DNA of 64,000 nt from Calliopum simillimum (GCA_951812925.1 OX638369.1:63192228-63256227), one strand, 5' to 3'. Counted from the stretch's first letter, positions 34,212-46,057 are shown. Notes: a model not told the origin generated them from the letters alone. Numbers and translations are program-made.

Positions 34212-35661
34212 GACTATCCGATGTCGTTGGCAAAAGTTAATTAAACTGGATTTCTGCAGTCATCCGATTTTTGTGAAATTTATATCTTTTTTTTGTTTGA
34301 AGCAAATTGTTCTGTTGTTAACTTACATATTTAATAGAAAATCAGTTAAATTATCTTCTTTTTTTTGGAGTAAGTGCAATAAAAACAAAACGAAAACATA
34401 ACCAAAATAACGAAAAAACGAAATACGGCTCCGCTTAATTGTTGAAACTCAACGGAAATGTTGAGTTAAAATTTATTTTTATTTTTTTGTTTTATTTTTT
34501 TTTTTTTTTTTTTTTGAAGGAAAAAATCCCTAAAGTATTTGTTGATATTTTAATTTTATTCTGCAGAAAATAAAAATAAATGTACAACCCAAATTCACAC
34601 CACACATACACATATGGTAAATAATTTGTGTACTTTCTGGTTTTCCTTTTTTTTTTCGTATCCTGTTGCTGTCGCTGTCATTTTGCTGTCAATCCATCGC
34701 ATGTTGGTATCTATCTCTTTGTCAATATTTAATATCGTATCCACTCGCTCATATCGCATTTATCAAATTAATGTCACACATGCACACACGCATACACCTG
34801 TCTATGTATCCCACAAATACTTTGACAAATTTTATTATGCAATCAAAAAATATGGCGCACCTGAGTGTAGAGTTGTCAATTGAACAGGGAAAAAAAAAAG
34901 TTGAATAATAAAAACTGAAATAAAAAGGGGAAAAAACAAACAACACTCAAAGCGCATTAAAGTGGGTCGACTGTTGCGGTTTTTTTTTAAGTGACAGCTT
35001 TGATGGCGCTAAAAAAAGATGGATATCAAACAAACACTTTGAAATCAATAAAATCAATTTTGATTTCGTTATATTTATGTATGATCAACATACATTGGAG
35101 TAACCTATTTTTCAACAAGTAATATGTGTCAATTCCAACTTGCAACAACCAACATACATTGTGTGTCATGCGTTTGTTACTTAAAGCATTTCTAAAAAAT
35201 ATTATTTTTTGTGACTTCTTTAAATATTTAATATAATTTTTTATTTGACTAAAAAAAAAACTTAAAAATACTTTTCAGAAATTAGTGTTTTATGAAATTA
35301 TTTTAGTATTAAGGGCATTAAAATGTTACTGTTACCCCCCTGAAGAGTATTTTGGATATTTTGATTTATCGCGTTAGTTACTTCCGCTGTCCTCTTATTA
35401 AAAATTGGTAAAATTTTATTGTTTTAATAAGTATGACTTACTTAAACATTTATTTACAAATTCCATTTTTATTAACATATTTTTAACGTTTTTAAAATAT
35501 ATTATTATTTTCGCAAAATAACAGTTTTCGTTAATATTTTTTTAAGAATTCCCATAATTTAGAAGAGTTCAAGAAATTGTAGATTTCAGTAGTTTCAGCT
35601 TAGAACCACCTGTGATACTTCAGAAAGAAAAATTCTTATTCCGCAATTCCTTTACTATACT
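34212..35661. other. Non-coding DNA
   Basis: A poly-T/poly-A tract (34490-34515) and a CACACA-poor unique stretch. No exon, RNA or repeat end is supported. Confidence 0.4.
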
Positions 35662-35665
35662 TCAA

Positions 35666-36915
35666 CACGGTGCTCTTGAACAGTCGATAGGTGTGGCGAA
35701 AATGTCGTCAAAATCTGTGAATGGGGTTTCATTTGTACTAGCTAAGGGCTCCCGGAAATAACGCCATAGGAAAAAATGCCAGAAAATTTCTGGCATTATT
35801 TCCAAATTTTTGGAAATAAAGCCAAAAACTAATTAGAAAACAACGCCAGAATTTGTGGATATAATGCCATAGAAAATAACTCCAGAAAATTTTTTGGAAA
35901 TAACGCCAGAGAAATCTGCATACAAAATTTTGGCGTTATTTCCATTTTGTTTTGAAAATAAAACCAAAAATTAACTAGGAAATAACGCTCGAAAAGTTTT
36001 CGGCCTTATTTCCAAAACAAAATGGAAATAACGCTAGAATTTAGTATGAAGATTTTTCTGGCGTTATTTCAGGGAGCCCTAGCCTAGTGGCCTAAGAAAT
36101 GCAAACCCCGAAATCGGAGCTGCTCATCATCTCCACGAAATATCGCAAAAATACATTCCCATACAAAATAAAAAATTAAAAAAATAAACACAACAAACAA
36201 ATATAAAAGTATTTATTTGAAATGTATTTTGTAATGCTGAGTACGAATGCTGCCTTGGAATTGCTGTTTCTCATATGGTTTTGAGATATTTAGTCTAAGC
36301 AAGCAAAACATACAGTTTTTCCTTTATTTTGAAGCTTTATAACTAGAATATGGAACATTCATACGTAGAATACGATGCAATATCTGAAAGTTGTAATCTT
36401 TTTCTTTAAAACCTAATTTAAACCATGTCATTAGCTTTATTTTTTTCTTAAAAATCGTACACTAAAATAATGAGAAAATTTATTTTTTGTACTTTTTTAA
36501 CTTTTTAGGTTAGCATATCTCCAAGAAAAATAAAGACATCGCTATAATTTAAATTAAGTTTTAAAGAAAAAGATTAGAACTTTCAGATAATGTATCGGAT
36601 TCTACGTACATATGAATGTTCTATATTCTAGTCATATAGCTTCAAAATAAAGCAAAAACGGTATTTTTTGCTTGCTTAGACTAGGATATCTCAAAAACCA
36701 TATGAGATACAGCAATTCCAAGGCCGCATTCGGACTCAGCATTGCAAAATACATTTAAAATATGGGATATGTATTTTTGCGATATTTCGCGGAGATGAGC
36801 AGCTATGATTTCGGGGTTTGCATTTTTTAGGCCACTAAACTAGTACAAATGAAACCCCATTCACAGATCTTGTCGACATTTTCATCACACCTATCAACTG
36901 TTCAAGAGCACTGTG
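35666..36915. mobile_element. Fold-back element ending in CACRGTG, with a nested MITE
   Basis: The ends are CACGGTGCTCTTGAACAGTC and, inverted, CACAGTGCTCTTGAACAGTT. TCAA stands on both sides (35662-35665, 36916-36919). Arms of roughly 450 bp pair around a centre near 36470 (ttgctgtttctcatatggtt versus its inverse near 36705). A 336-bp MITE interrupts the left arm only. Confidence 0.8.
35745..36080. mobile_element. 336-bp MITE of GGAAATAACGCCA motifs
   Basis: The ends are AGGGCTCCCGGAAATAACGC and, inverted, AGGGCTCCCTGAAATAACGC. The 13-mer GGAAATAACGCCA and variants recur in both orientations through the whole body. The flanks are AGCTA/AGCCTA. The opposite arm of the host fold-back reads actAGTTTAgtggcc at the same place, which gives the empty target. 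Confidence 0.8.
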
Positions 36916-36919
36916 TCAA

Positions 36920-37331
36920 GTAACCCATTTAATTTAAAAATATCTGGAAACTAATACCATTAGGACTTATTCAAGTTTTTTTACTTTCCCCAGGATGTCA
37001 AACTCTGCAAGCATTATAAAATAAGTTGAAATTGCTCGTTTGATGTTAAAAGAGCGGGAAACAGCTGTATAGCAAAGCGAATAACTCCCAAAAAAAAAAA
37101 AGAAATAAACAAAAAATTAGTTTGCTTGGACCAACAGAATATTTTTGAAATTTTGGGGCATAAAATTCTCCATTAGACACAAAAACAAGCAGTAGGACCT
37201 TTTTTCCAGTTCCTAAAAGATTATTTTTATTGACTTCCGCCCTTTAATCATTTATCAATTCAAATACCATCTTTCAGATTTCCATTATTTCCGAAATTTT
37301 CTTCATTTTTAATTTTGAATCAGGCTAATAG
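36920..37331. other. Short non-coding spacer
   Basis: Unique AT-rich sequence between two inverted-repeat elements; nothing recognised. Confidence 0.4.
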
Positions 37332-37598
37332 TACAGTGAGTCACATATGTATTTTGCATACAAAAAATATTCAAAAATTCGAATTAATACTCAATTTTTA
37401 GCCGTTTCATCCTTGGACAAGTAATATTTTTTTTATAAACTTCGAGTCAATGGAACATTAACTATGATACCACTTCATAAAAAAATTAAAATAATGCGTT
37501 CTAATCACTTAAAAAGCAAAGGAATGATTTATTCATCTTTTTTATAAGGTCACAAAAGTATTTTGCTTTTTAGTAAAATTTTACTTTGAGATTATTTA

Positions 37599-37952
37599 TC
37601 AAGTAAAAGAGGCTTTTTTAATAATAACCATGGTAGCCATTATTTTAAGAGACATCATATAAACATCTTTGCAAGGACTCCATCCCTTTACGACATTTTC
37701 AGTCGGTGTTTTTTCCCATTTTTCTTGCAGTACTTGTTTGAGCACATTTTTTTGATAAAATATTGTATTTTCTGACCTTTCCACTAGATAAGGCCAAAAA
37801 ATTTCTATTGGATTCGAAAAAGAATATCGCGGTGGTGTTTTAATCTCTTTGGTGTTGTACAGAAGTGTCCCAGGATGTGTATTTAGGGTCATTGTCTTTT
37901 GAAAATAAGATGTCATCTTGTGGTTAACCCATTTTTTAACTACTGGGTGCAA
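37599..37952 (-). pseudogene. Tc1-like transposase C-terminal fragment (left arm)
   Basis: Open for 117 codons on the minus strand. SFSNPIEIFWPYLVERSENT corresponds to the Tc1 motif SPDLNPIENLW...LK, so the last catalytic Glu (PIE) is present. The middle motif appears degraded (MTLNTHPG where QDNDPKHTS is expected). The tail ENVVKGWSPCKDVYMM...IIKKASFT matches the other arm almost residue for residue. Confidence 0.85.
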
Positions 37953-38355
37953 TTTTTTTTTGTGGAATTGAACTGATGTTCATGTCTATCCATATTGCCA
38001 CCGATAAGCTTAAGTTTCCCCATTCCATAAGCCGAGAACAGCCCACGAAACACCATCATGTAAAATTATTGCTTTTAAGTTATAAAAGCTAAGAGTTTTA
38101 TTTGCTTTATGCCAGACCATGCGGCGTCCATCGGATCCGAAAATATTATTTGTGCTTTCTATTGGATCCAATAATATAATATTTTCTTTCCATCGGATCG
38201 ATAGACGCCGTGTGGTCTGGCATAAGGCAAATAAAACCCTAAACTATTAAATCTTTAAAGCAACAATTTTGCATGATAGTGTGTGGGGCTGTTATAAGCT
38301 CAAAGAGTGTGGAAACTTAAATTTATCGGTGGCAATATGGATAGACATGAACATT

Positions 38356-38731
38356 AGTCCAATTCCACAAAAAAAAATTGCACCCAGTAGTTAAAAAATG
38401 GGTTTACCACAAGATGACTTCTTATTTTCAATAGACAATGACCCTAAATACACATCCTGGGACACTTCCGTACAACATCAAAGAGATTAAAACACCACCG
38501 TGATATTCTTTTTCGAATCCAATAGAAATTTTTTGGGCTTATCTAGTGGAAAGGTCAGAAAATACCATATTTTTTCAAAAAAATGTGCTCAAACAAGTAC
38601 TGCAAGAAAAATGGGAAAAAACACCGACTGAAAATGTCGTAAAGGGATGGAGTCCTCGCAAAGATGTTTATATGATGTCTCTTGAAATAATGGCTACCAT
38701 GGTTATTATTAAAAAAGCCTCTTTTACTTGA
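38356..38731 (+). pseudogene. Tc1-like transposase C-terminal fragment (right arm)
   Basis: Mirror copy of 37599-37952: ...SNPIEIFWAYLVERSENTIF continuing to IIKKASFT at 38731, with a stop or frame break between the 38356-38500 part and the rest. It differs from the left arm by a few substitutions only. Confidence 0.82.
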
Positions 38732-38998
38732 TAAATAATCTCAAAGTAAAATATTACTAAAAAGCAAAATACTTTTGTGACCTTATAAAAAAGATGAATA
38801 AATCATTTCTTTGCTTTTTAAGTGATAAGAACGCATTATTTTAATTTTTTTATGAAGTGGTATCATAGTTAACGTTCCATTGACTCGAAGTTTATAAAAA
38901 AAATATTACTTTTCCAAGGATGAAACGGCTAAAAATTGAGTATTAATTCGAATTTTTGAATGTTTTTTGTATGCAAAATACATATGTGACTCACTGTA

Positions 38999-40699
38999 TG
39001 TTCATGTATTTTTATATTGCTGTACTATATAAATACATGTACTTACCTGATAACACCAAACAAATGTCGATACATGAAAAGAATGAAAAGAAATTGTTAT
39101 ATTTTAGTCAAAATCATAAACAGTATGGGTAAATACAACTAAATACTCGTACACATAATTAGTTTGTAAAGATTATTAAATGGTTATGCACGAGTAAAAG
39201 AATCTTCATTGTGAAATTTATAATAGGGCAAAAACTAGGAGTGTTTTTTATAAAAATGTACTATTTGTGGTACTTTATATGAGACTTTTTCAAAATCTCA
39301 GAAGACGTTCCCTTTTGCGCTCAAAAAATTTACATCTCTTGGGCGCTTGTATTTAAATGAAACGTTCTACAGTACACGTATACTAAAGAGATCATATAGA
39401 TCAATAGTTTATGATAGCAAAAATCCAAATTTATCAGCTTTCGGTTTCTATAAGAAAAAGTTCTTGAGGAAGATTATAAGTTTTACAGTCATAGACCGCA
39501 TTTTTAACACACATTTTTCTTTAGATTAATTCTTGCATTTACTTTCGACATCAATTAGCGCAACATTTTTTACATAATCGATGGTGTGACGTTATCAGTA
39601 AATAGTATATTTTTATTTTACAAAAAAAAAAAAAATTCTATTCAATATCAATGCCTCGAAAATATTTGAACAAACAAGCAAAGCATCCAGAGCATATACC
39701 TAAAACGAAAACTTTCTGACTTACTATAAAGTTGTAGGCATAAGTATTTGAGCCTGAATACGAAAATGCTCTTACCCAAAATACAACAAAAAATAATAAA
39801 AAATACAAATTAAATGCTTCATTTCCACTTATTTTGGAATTTTAGCCCAGAAGAAAAACAACCCCCGAAGAAAAAATAAGCAACTTGATGAACGAACACC
39901 AAACTAATCGAGCAAAGCAAAGAAAACAAGCAGCAACATTCTCATCAGTAACAGCAGCAACAACAACAACATCATCAACAAAAACAACAACAACAACAGC
40001 ATCAACAAATCCATCAAATTTCGATGGATTCAAGTTATTTGCGGCACTTCAAGTCAAGTTAATTTTTTTGTTTTCTTCTCGTGAGAAGGCGGGTTGAAGA
40101 AGGGGAGGGGAGGGGTGATAGAAAATGTTGTTGCCAAATGAGGCAAAACACAATAACAACAACAGAGCAACATCAACACGATAACCATATTTAATAAAAA
40201 CAACAACTTAAAAGTCATAGCAACAACATGGCAATGAACGACAAAATCATTTCAAAATTAGGCAGAACATGTGCCTTACTCCTGCTGCTTTTGTGTATGT
40301 ATGTATGCGTGCATGTAGTTGTAATGTTTTCCATGTTCCTGTGTGTGAGTTTGTGTTTATTGGTAAATTTTCTTACTTTCAAAATTTGTACTTCACAACG
40401 TCAGCTAACGACTTGTATCCTAAAAAAAAGAAGGAGGTGCAGGGCAGTAAAATATTGCAATCGCTTCGACTATTATGCTCGTGTCAGTGACATACATATT
40501 AACCTCAGCTTTTTGACTATTCGTCGGCTGAAAGCTCTTTTGATCCATATGCCACCTTTTGAAATTTTGACTTAATATTTGTTCTTAACGTTTTGAAACC
40601 TGCTCATTCTTATGCTGTTGTCAGAATGCATCCACTTATTTGATAAAGTTTCTGAGATATGCTGAACTTCTTTTTTTATGGGCATGGTACCTACCATTT
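38999..40699. other. Unique non-coding DNA with CAA tracts
   Basis: CAACAACA-rich tracts lie at 39948-40012 and 40149-40225. A 115-codon open frame at 40228-40575 begins with a hydrophobic stretch but follows a GTAT microsatellite and lacks recognisable features. No exon is called. Confidence 0.4.
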
Positions 40700-42546
40700 A
40701 TCTATATGTAAGTTAGAGCGCCCACAAGATATATGAAATGTGCAAATTTGTGAATTTGTTTGCTCCCCGTCCATTTCCTGAAATAAGAGGTCAAAAAAAT
40801 AAGATCTCAAAAAAAAATTTGGAATCGGTAGTGCAGCCGGTTTTCGATCAAAGGTCGAAAAATTGACTAAAAAAAGGCAAGTCGCTTTGACTCCCCGTTA
40901 CTTCAAAACTATTAATTTCTTCGTAATGTTTCTAAGCCAATTTTTGTAGGGAATGACCAGGTCAACATTATCTTCTAAGAAAGTTTTGGTCCAAAAATTT
41001 AATTTGTGGCTGTGTCGGTGCGAAAAATTAAATTTTTTAAGAAAATTTTCATGAATTTTTTTCTATAAATTGGTTTTTTGTAATTTTTTAACGGAGGAAT
41101 ATTTGTTTTGGGATTCTAATATTGCAGGAGATTAAATGCCAATTAATTTAACAAAAAAAAATTATTTAAAAATATTGAGTTTTAAGGTATGGAGCCGGTC
41201 TCAATGTGGGAAAAAAATGAGTATTTTATTTTTGTTCTTTTAATCGCTACTTTATTGGATGCAAAATGCATTGCTAGTAGTTATTAAATGCATCATTTAG
41301 AACTGCTTTTTGCCTTCAAAATGAGCTATGAAATGGGTTTGTGCGACTTTTTTTCATAAAGTTATGATCATTTTAAAATGACTTCATGAAAGTTAAAAAT
41401 CATGTATGGATTCTCTATAGCAATTGCCATATTGCTATATCTTTTAAAATGTTATTTTAAAATGGTCATAACTTTTTAAAGAAAAATTATACAATACCAT
41501 TCTATAACTCATTTTGAAGAAGAAAAACAGTACTAAATGACGCATTTAATAGAAAAGACCAAAACGTTTTTGTGCGTGTTCTACACAACCTCAAAAATCG
41601 TGTTTTTTGAACATTAGGAGTGAGATATCTCACAAACCACAAGTGATACAAGTGAATTAAGCATTAATAAATACATCTTAAATGACTATTTTGTTTTTGG
41701 TTTGTAGTCGTTTTTTTTAAAATACTGTTTTTCGACCTCATTTTAAAAACCATGCCATGAACCGATTTTGAAAACATTTTTTTCTTATTCAGTAAATGCT
41801 CAGGTGCAATTTCACATCTTTGTGCAGTTCACGACAACTTGATTGAAATTTTTTCCGGGGCTGCGTGCACGAAATTCAAAATTTTCGATTATCTCTGCTG
41901 GGACAGCCCAAAAACGCACTAAAACGAAAATAAATGCTATTTTCGTGTTCAGCAATCCCAAATTAGTTTAGGAAATATGACAACTAAAATAGTTTTTTAC
42001 CAAATTAAAAATTATGAAGAAAAAATAAAAAAATAAATTTTTTTCTTAACTTTGAAGCGGGCTCCATTTCTTAAAAACTAATATTTTTTAGTAACTTTTC
42101 TTCTAAATTAATCAACATTTAATTATCTACAATATAAGAATTACAGAATAAATATTGCCTCCTTTGAAAATTACAAAAAAAAACAATTTATAGAAAAAAG
42201 TCATGAAAATTTTCTTAAAAAATTAAAGTTTTTGATCCGAAACAATAACAAATTTAATTTTTGGATCAAAACTTTTTAAGAAGATAATGTTGACCTAGTC
42301 ATGTTCTACAAAAGTTGTCTCGAAAATATTATGAAAAAATTAACAGTTTTGAAGTAACGGGCAGTCAAAGCGACTTCCTTTTTTTTAGTCAATTTTTCAA
42401 CCTTTGATCGAAAGCCGGCTGGGTTTTTTCCACTACCGATTCCAAATTTTTTTTGAGATCTTATTTTTTTGACCTCTAATTTCAGGAAATGGACGGGGAG
42501 CAAGCAAATCAGAATTTTGCACATATGGGCGCTCTAATGTAAGTAT
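40700..42546. mobile_element. Large fold-back element, ~490-bp outer arms
   Basis: The left arm 40705-41195 (gagcgcccac, gctccccgtccatttcctga, aaataagatctcaaaaaaaa, atttggaatcggtagtg) returns inverted at 42050-42540. A second inverted pair lies inside (41300-41400 versus 41447-41550: tcattttgaagaagaaaaac and its inverse). Related pieces are at 5052-5762 and 9361-11620. It has no coding capacity. Confidence 0.85.
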
Positions 42547-42609
42547 ACTAAGAAACTGTAAAAAAGTCTTGTGAGAAGACCAAGGAGAGAAAGGCGAAGC
42601 CCGAAATAT

Positions 42610-43088
42610 ACAAGATTAACTGTCTAGCGTAAAATCATGTAGAATCATGGTCTGGGGATGCTTCTCCGCGCAAGGAATCAGTCCAATTCAAAGTGTTGAA
42701 GGTATAATGAAGTCTAATGATTATAAATGCATACTATAAAATACTATGATGTCATATGCAACTTGGAAAATGACAATTAAATGGATATTCCTGTATGATA
42801 ACAACCCTAAGCATACGTCGAAAGTGGTAAAAGATTGGATAAAATGGCAAAATATTGATGTTCATCAATGCCCCGCGGATTCGCCAGATCTAAACCCAAT
42901 CAAATCGTCAAGTCACGAAAATGCATTGCTTATTATGCAATCAAAAATTTAGAAAACAGGATGAGTTGTTTCATAAAGCTAAAAAGCGGTACCAGGATAT
43001 TTGTAAATAGCTTTATCGCATCTATGCCAAAAAGATGCACTGCTGTTATTAAAAACATTCCATTAAATATTGATTTTTTTAGTTATTA
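42610..43088 (+). pseudogene. Tc1-like transposase relic, catalytic Glu changed
   Basis: Readable across frames: MVWGCFSAQGISPIQSVEGI, then LYDNNPKHTSKVVKDWI (the QDNDPKHTS motif with the second catalytic Asp), then CPADSPDLNPIK. The expected residue after SPDLNPI is Glu, the last member of the DD34E triad; here it is Lys, and the frame then breaks. The end SMPKRCTAVIKNIPLNID matches a usual Tc1 C-terminus. The N-terminal DNA-binding half is absent. Confidence 0.88.
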
Positions 43089-43148
43089 GTTTTTAATTTA
43101 GATTAATAGTTGCAAATGTTTTGCACAGCCAATACCGATACATTTTTA

Positions 43149-43663
43149 GGTGCCGTGACATAATCCCCACGGACATAATCCCCATTCACGATATGGGGAT
43201 TATGTCCGCAAGTTATTCGGACATAATCCCCATTTTTTCAATGGGGATTATGTCCGAAATACTTGCGGACATAGTCCCCATAACGATATTTTGTTATTGA
43301 CCACAGAAGCAGCTCAGGATTTACAACTCCCAAAAATTCCACAGTAATTTTACATAAGGGTAGGGGTAAGTGGGCGGCCTGCGGCCGCAGCTCAGGATTT
43401 AAAACTCCCAAAAATCCAACACCGGCTTCGCGGCGGCCTTCGGCCGCGGATCAGTCTATAACATCCAACACTATATAAATTTTTTAAATGGATTATTGCT
43501 AAAATTTTGTTCAATCTTAATTAAATTTTTCGGACATAACCCCCATTGGGATTATGTCCGAAAAATTTGCGGACATAACCCCCATGGCCAAAATGGGGAT
43601 TATGACCGAAAAATTTTCGGACATAATCCCCATTTACGTCCGTTGGGATTATGTCCGGTAACC
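43149..43663. mobile_element. 515-bp MITE of GGACATAATCCCC motifs with 9-bp duplication
   Basis: The ends GGTGCCGTGACATAATCCCC and inverted GGTTACCGGACATAATCCCA are flanked by the identical 9-mer ACATTTTTA (43140-43148, 43664-43672). The motif GGACATAATCCCCAT occurs about ten times, often as abutting inverted pairs. The centre is GC-rich (ggcctgcggccgcag, gcggccttcggccgcgg) with a duplicated agctcaggattta-aactcccaaaaat phrase. A 9-bp duplication fits Mutator-like elements (inference). Confidence 0.9.
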
Positions 43664-43841
43664 ACATTTTTATATTGCACTTAAGTTTTAGTTTTGTATT
43701 AGTGATGTATGGACTTTTTATTTATGTTTTATGACATAAAAACCTCATACCAAGAATTTTATTTGCATCTGTTTTAGTGGCCAAAAATTGGTGATTCAGT
43801 TTCAAGTGTTTTTGGTTGCAAATGTTATGCACAGCACTGTA

Positions 43842-45180
43842 TGTGCGTTTTTCTTTATTTCTTTTAAATTTTAGTTTTATAAAATGCATGCATCTAAATT
43901 TGCACCTGGTAAATATATTTTTACTATTTTGACTACAACTCTTTTAGATCAATACTAGGTTAAGATATGACTCCATATAAAAAACAGAAGCTTAAATTTC
44001 CTTTTTAATGCTGTATTGAAAAATTTTTTTTCAACATAGAATTTTTTTAACCGGTCGGAAAAACGGTTTTTATCCAAAATCAGAGTGCCTTACGAGAAAA
44101 TGCTTGAAATTGTCTAAAGAATATTTGTGAATTTTTCAGAATTTTTTCGAAAATCTAAAAAAATGCACTCGTACTCTCTAAACAATTCTATGTATTTTTT
44201 TTTTTTTTTTTTGCGTAAAAACCGTTTTTTCTACCGCGAACTGATTTATGCAATAACGCTCCAAGTCGCACTACGGCTATCTTGCACTCAACTTTTCAAA
44301 TAGTGTATACATATTGCTCTAGCACATTTTGTGATCGGAATTGGAAGTTGAAATTAAGTACACATATATTTGAGTACCCAACCTTTTCAAAAAGCGATGG
44401 GAGCAAAAACTAAGTCGACTTAGGGCGTTAATGTTCGCAGCGCTCAAAATTTATGTTGAAAATTCGATGGACCCACTCTTACATACACGTAATATGTATG
44501 TATGTATGTTTTTGCAACTCTGACTAAAAAATAAATTAAAAACATAGAAAAAGCGCAGAAGGAGCAGTGCTTAAAGGCTTTTTAAATTGTTGCTGTTGTG
44601 CGGCAAAGTTATTTTTATGTTCATTATTGTTGTTATTATTTCTGTTGTTGCAGCGACAGTTGTTGCTTGTGCCGATATACATGAAAAAAAAAAAAATTAC
44701 ACTCAACACAAAGCAATAACAAAAACAATAATTTTAAATAAAGTGCTTAACACGCTATCCGAATTGTTGCCTAAATTGGTACGAGCAGAAGAATTCTGCC
44801 TTAAAAAGCCCTTATACTGGCTGAAAAAACGAATATGTTGCAAAAGTCGCAGACACTTTTGACAGCTTTATGACACCGCGTTTAAATTGTGATTTGCTAA
44901 TTTTTTTATTTTATTTTATTAAATCAGCCAACCGTAACCGAACTTGTTGCAAGTCAGACATTTTCAGCACTGAAAAATGCAACAATTTTTGATTGTCTGA
45001 CATGGAAATTTGTTATACAATTAAAATATTCCGATTACTCTAAATATAAATTAACATTGCGGTTAATGCAATACCAAAACAGTACTAGCAAACATTTGTG
45101 GAAAGACTAGCCTATTCCAAGCCTGCCTTCTTCGCTGGACAATATCTTCTCTTCTTATATGAGCTAAAATTGTTTGTTTG
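43842..45180. other. Non-coding DNA with one small inverted repeat
   Basis: cggtcggaaaaacggttttt (44052) is inverted at 44218-44238 around a ~145-bp centre, possibly a small MITE. GTAT microsatellite near 44495-44510. A frame at 44587-44862 has a hydrophobic start but no recognised similarity and is not called. Confidence 0.45.
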
Positions 45181-45432
45181 TATGAATGTATATTAGGCCG
45201 GGTCAAATTTTTTTTGCGGCAAAGGGTATAGCAACAAAACCATCTACGAAAAATTCTAAAAAACTTTGCCCAAGAAACCATGGGACAGAAATTTATATCG
45301 AGCCGCCGAAAATTGCGTTGAAGTTTTGATGTAGTACTTTAAAATTCAATAAAGAAAAACAAAACTTCAAATATTTTGTATAATTTTATATGAAACAAGT
45401 AAAAAAAATTTGAATTTTTTATTTTTCTTATT

Positions 45433-45794
45433 AAGGGGATACTTTTAATCTCGTAAACTTGTAAACCATGAAAAACTCGAAAGTTTACGAGCTTGTTTTT
45501 AGGAACACACATTTCTAAAAACGTGTAAGCAACGTATCAGCTGTCATATAATTTGAAAAATATTCAATTCAAATTCAATTTTCAAAACAAAAAATATTTG
45601 TTCAATACATTTATTTGACAACAATCGCTCTCGTACTTTTTCGAGGCTATTTACGCATCGAATTTGCCTCGTAAGTTTTCGAGGCCTGGTAAACTTTTTT
45701 TTCATACAAATTTTCAAATTTTGTTTACGAGACTCGAAAGTTTTCGAGGTTTACGTGCTTTTCGAGGCTTTTACGAGCTTAAAGGAATCCCCTT
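45433..45794. mobile_element. 362-bp fold-back MITE, copy 2
   Basis: Nearly identical to 21877-22236 along its whole length. Ends AAGGGGATAC...ATCCCCTT, with ATT at 45430-45432 and 45795-45797. It is inserted in the host MITE between its two arms. Confidence 0.9.
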
Positions 45795-46057
45795 ATTGTA
45801 TTTTGTGCTACATACAAAACTCTAACGGAATTTACGGCGCACATAAGGAGATTTAACCCAAAAAGCTGGTCAAGAACGAATTTTTGCAATTGGTCCAAAA
45901 TGATTCAACTTTTTTTTTATTATACAGCTAATACTCCAAACTAAAGAAATCTGACTCCCGATTTTATCTAAATCAATTTGCGGCAGCATATTACGCTGTT
46001 AAAGTTGAAGTTTTGTAAAACATTTTAAAATAAAATTTTAAAGTTGCGAAAGAAGTG

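Larger units (their letters stand above)
37334..38996. mobile_element. Palindromic Tc1-like element, two mirrored 3' halves
   Basis: The ends CAGTGAGTCACATATGTATT face each other with TA at 37332-37333 and 38997-38998. The total of 1663 bp is a normal Tc1 length, but the two 831-bp halves are inverted copies of one another around 38165. Both halves carry the same C-terminal transposase fragment, running inward. The N-terminal half is absent from both. The near identity of the arms implies a recent or gene-converted origin. Confidence 0.92.
42610..43839 (+). mobile_element. Tc1-like relic with two-repeat 3' end, split by a MITE
   Basis: The 3' terminus ...ggttgcaaatgttatgcacagcactg ends at 43839, followed by TA. 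A second copy of the terminal phrase (gttgcaaatgttttgcacagc) lies inward at 43106-43126, so this end has the inner-plus-outer repeat layout known from IR/DR-type Tc1 elements. The 515-bp MITE at 43149-43663 sits between them. The 5' part is lost at the fold-back border. Confidence 0.8.

Noticed and set aside
40228..40575. 115-codon frame with a hydrophobic N-terminus
   Set aside because: The hydrophobic part comes from GTAT/TGTG microsatellite codons, the remainder shows no motif, and no splice or promoter context supports it. Not excluded, but not strong enough to call.
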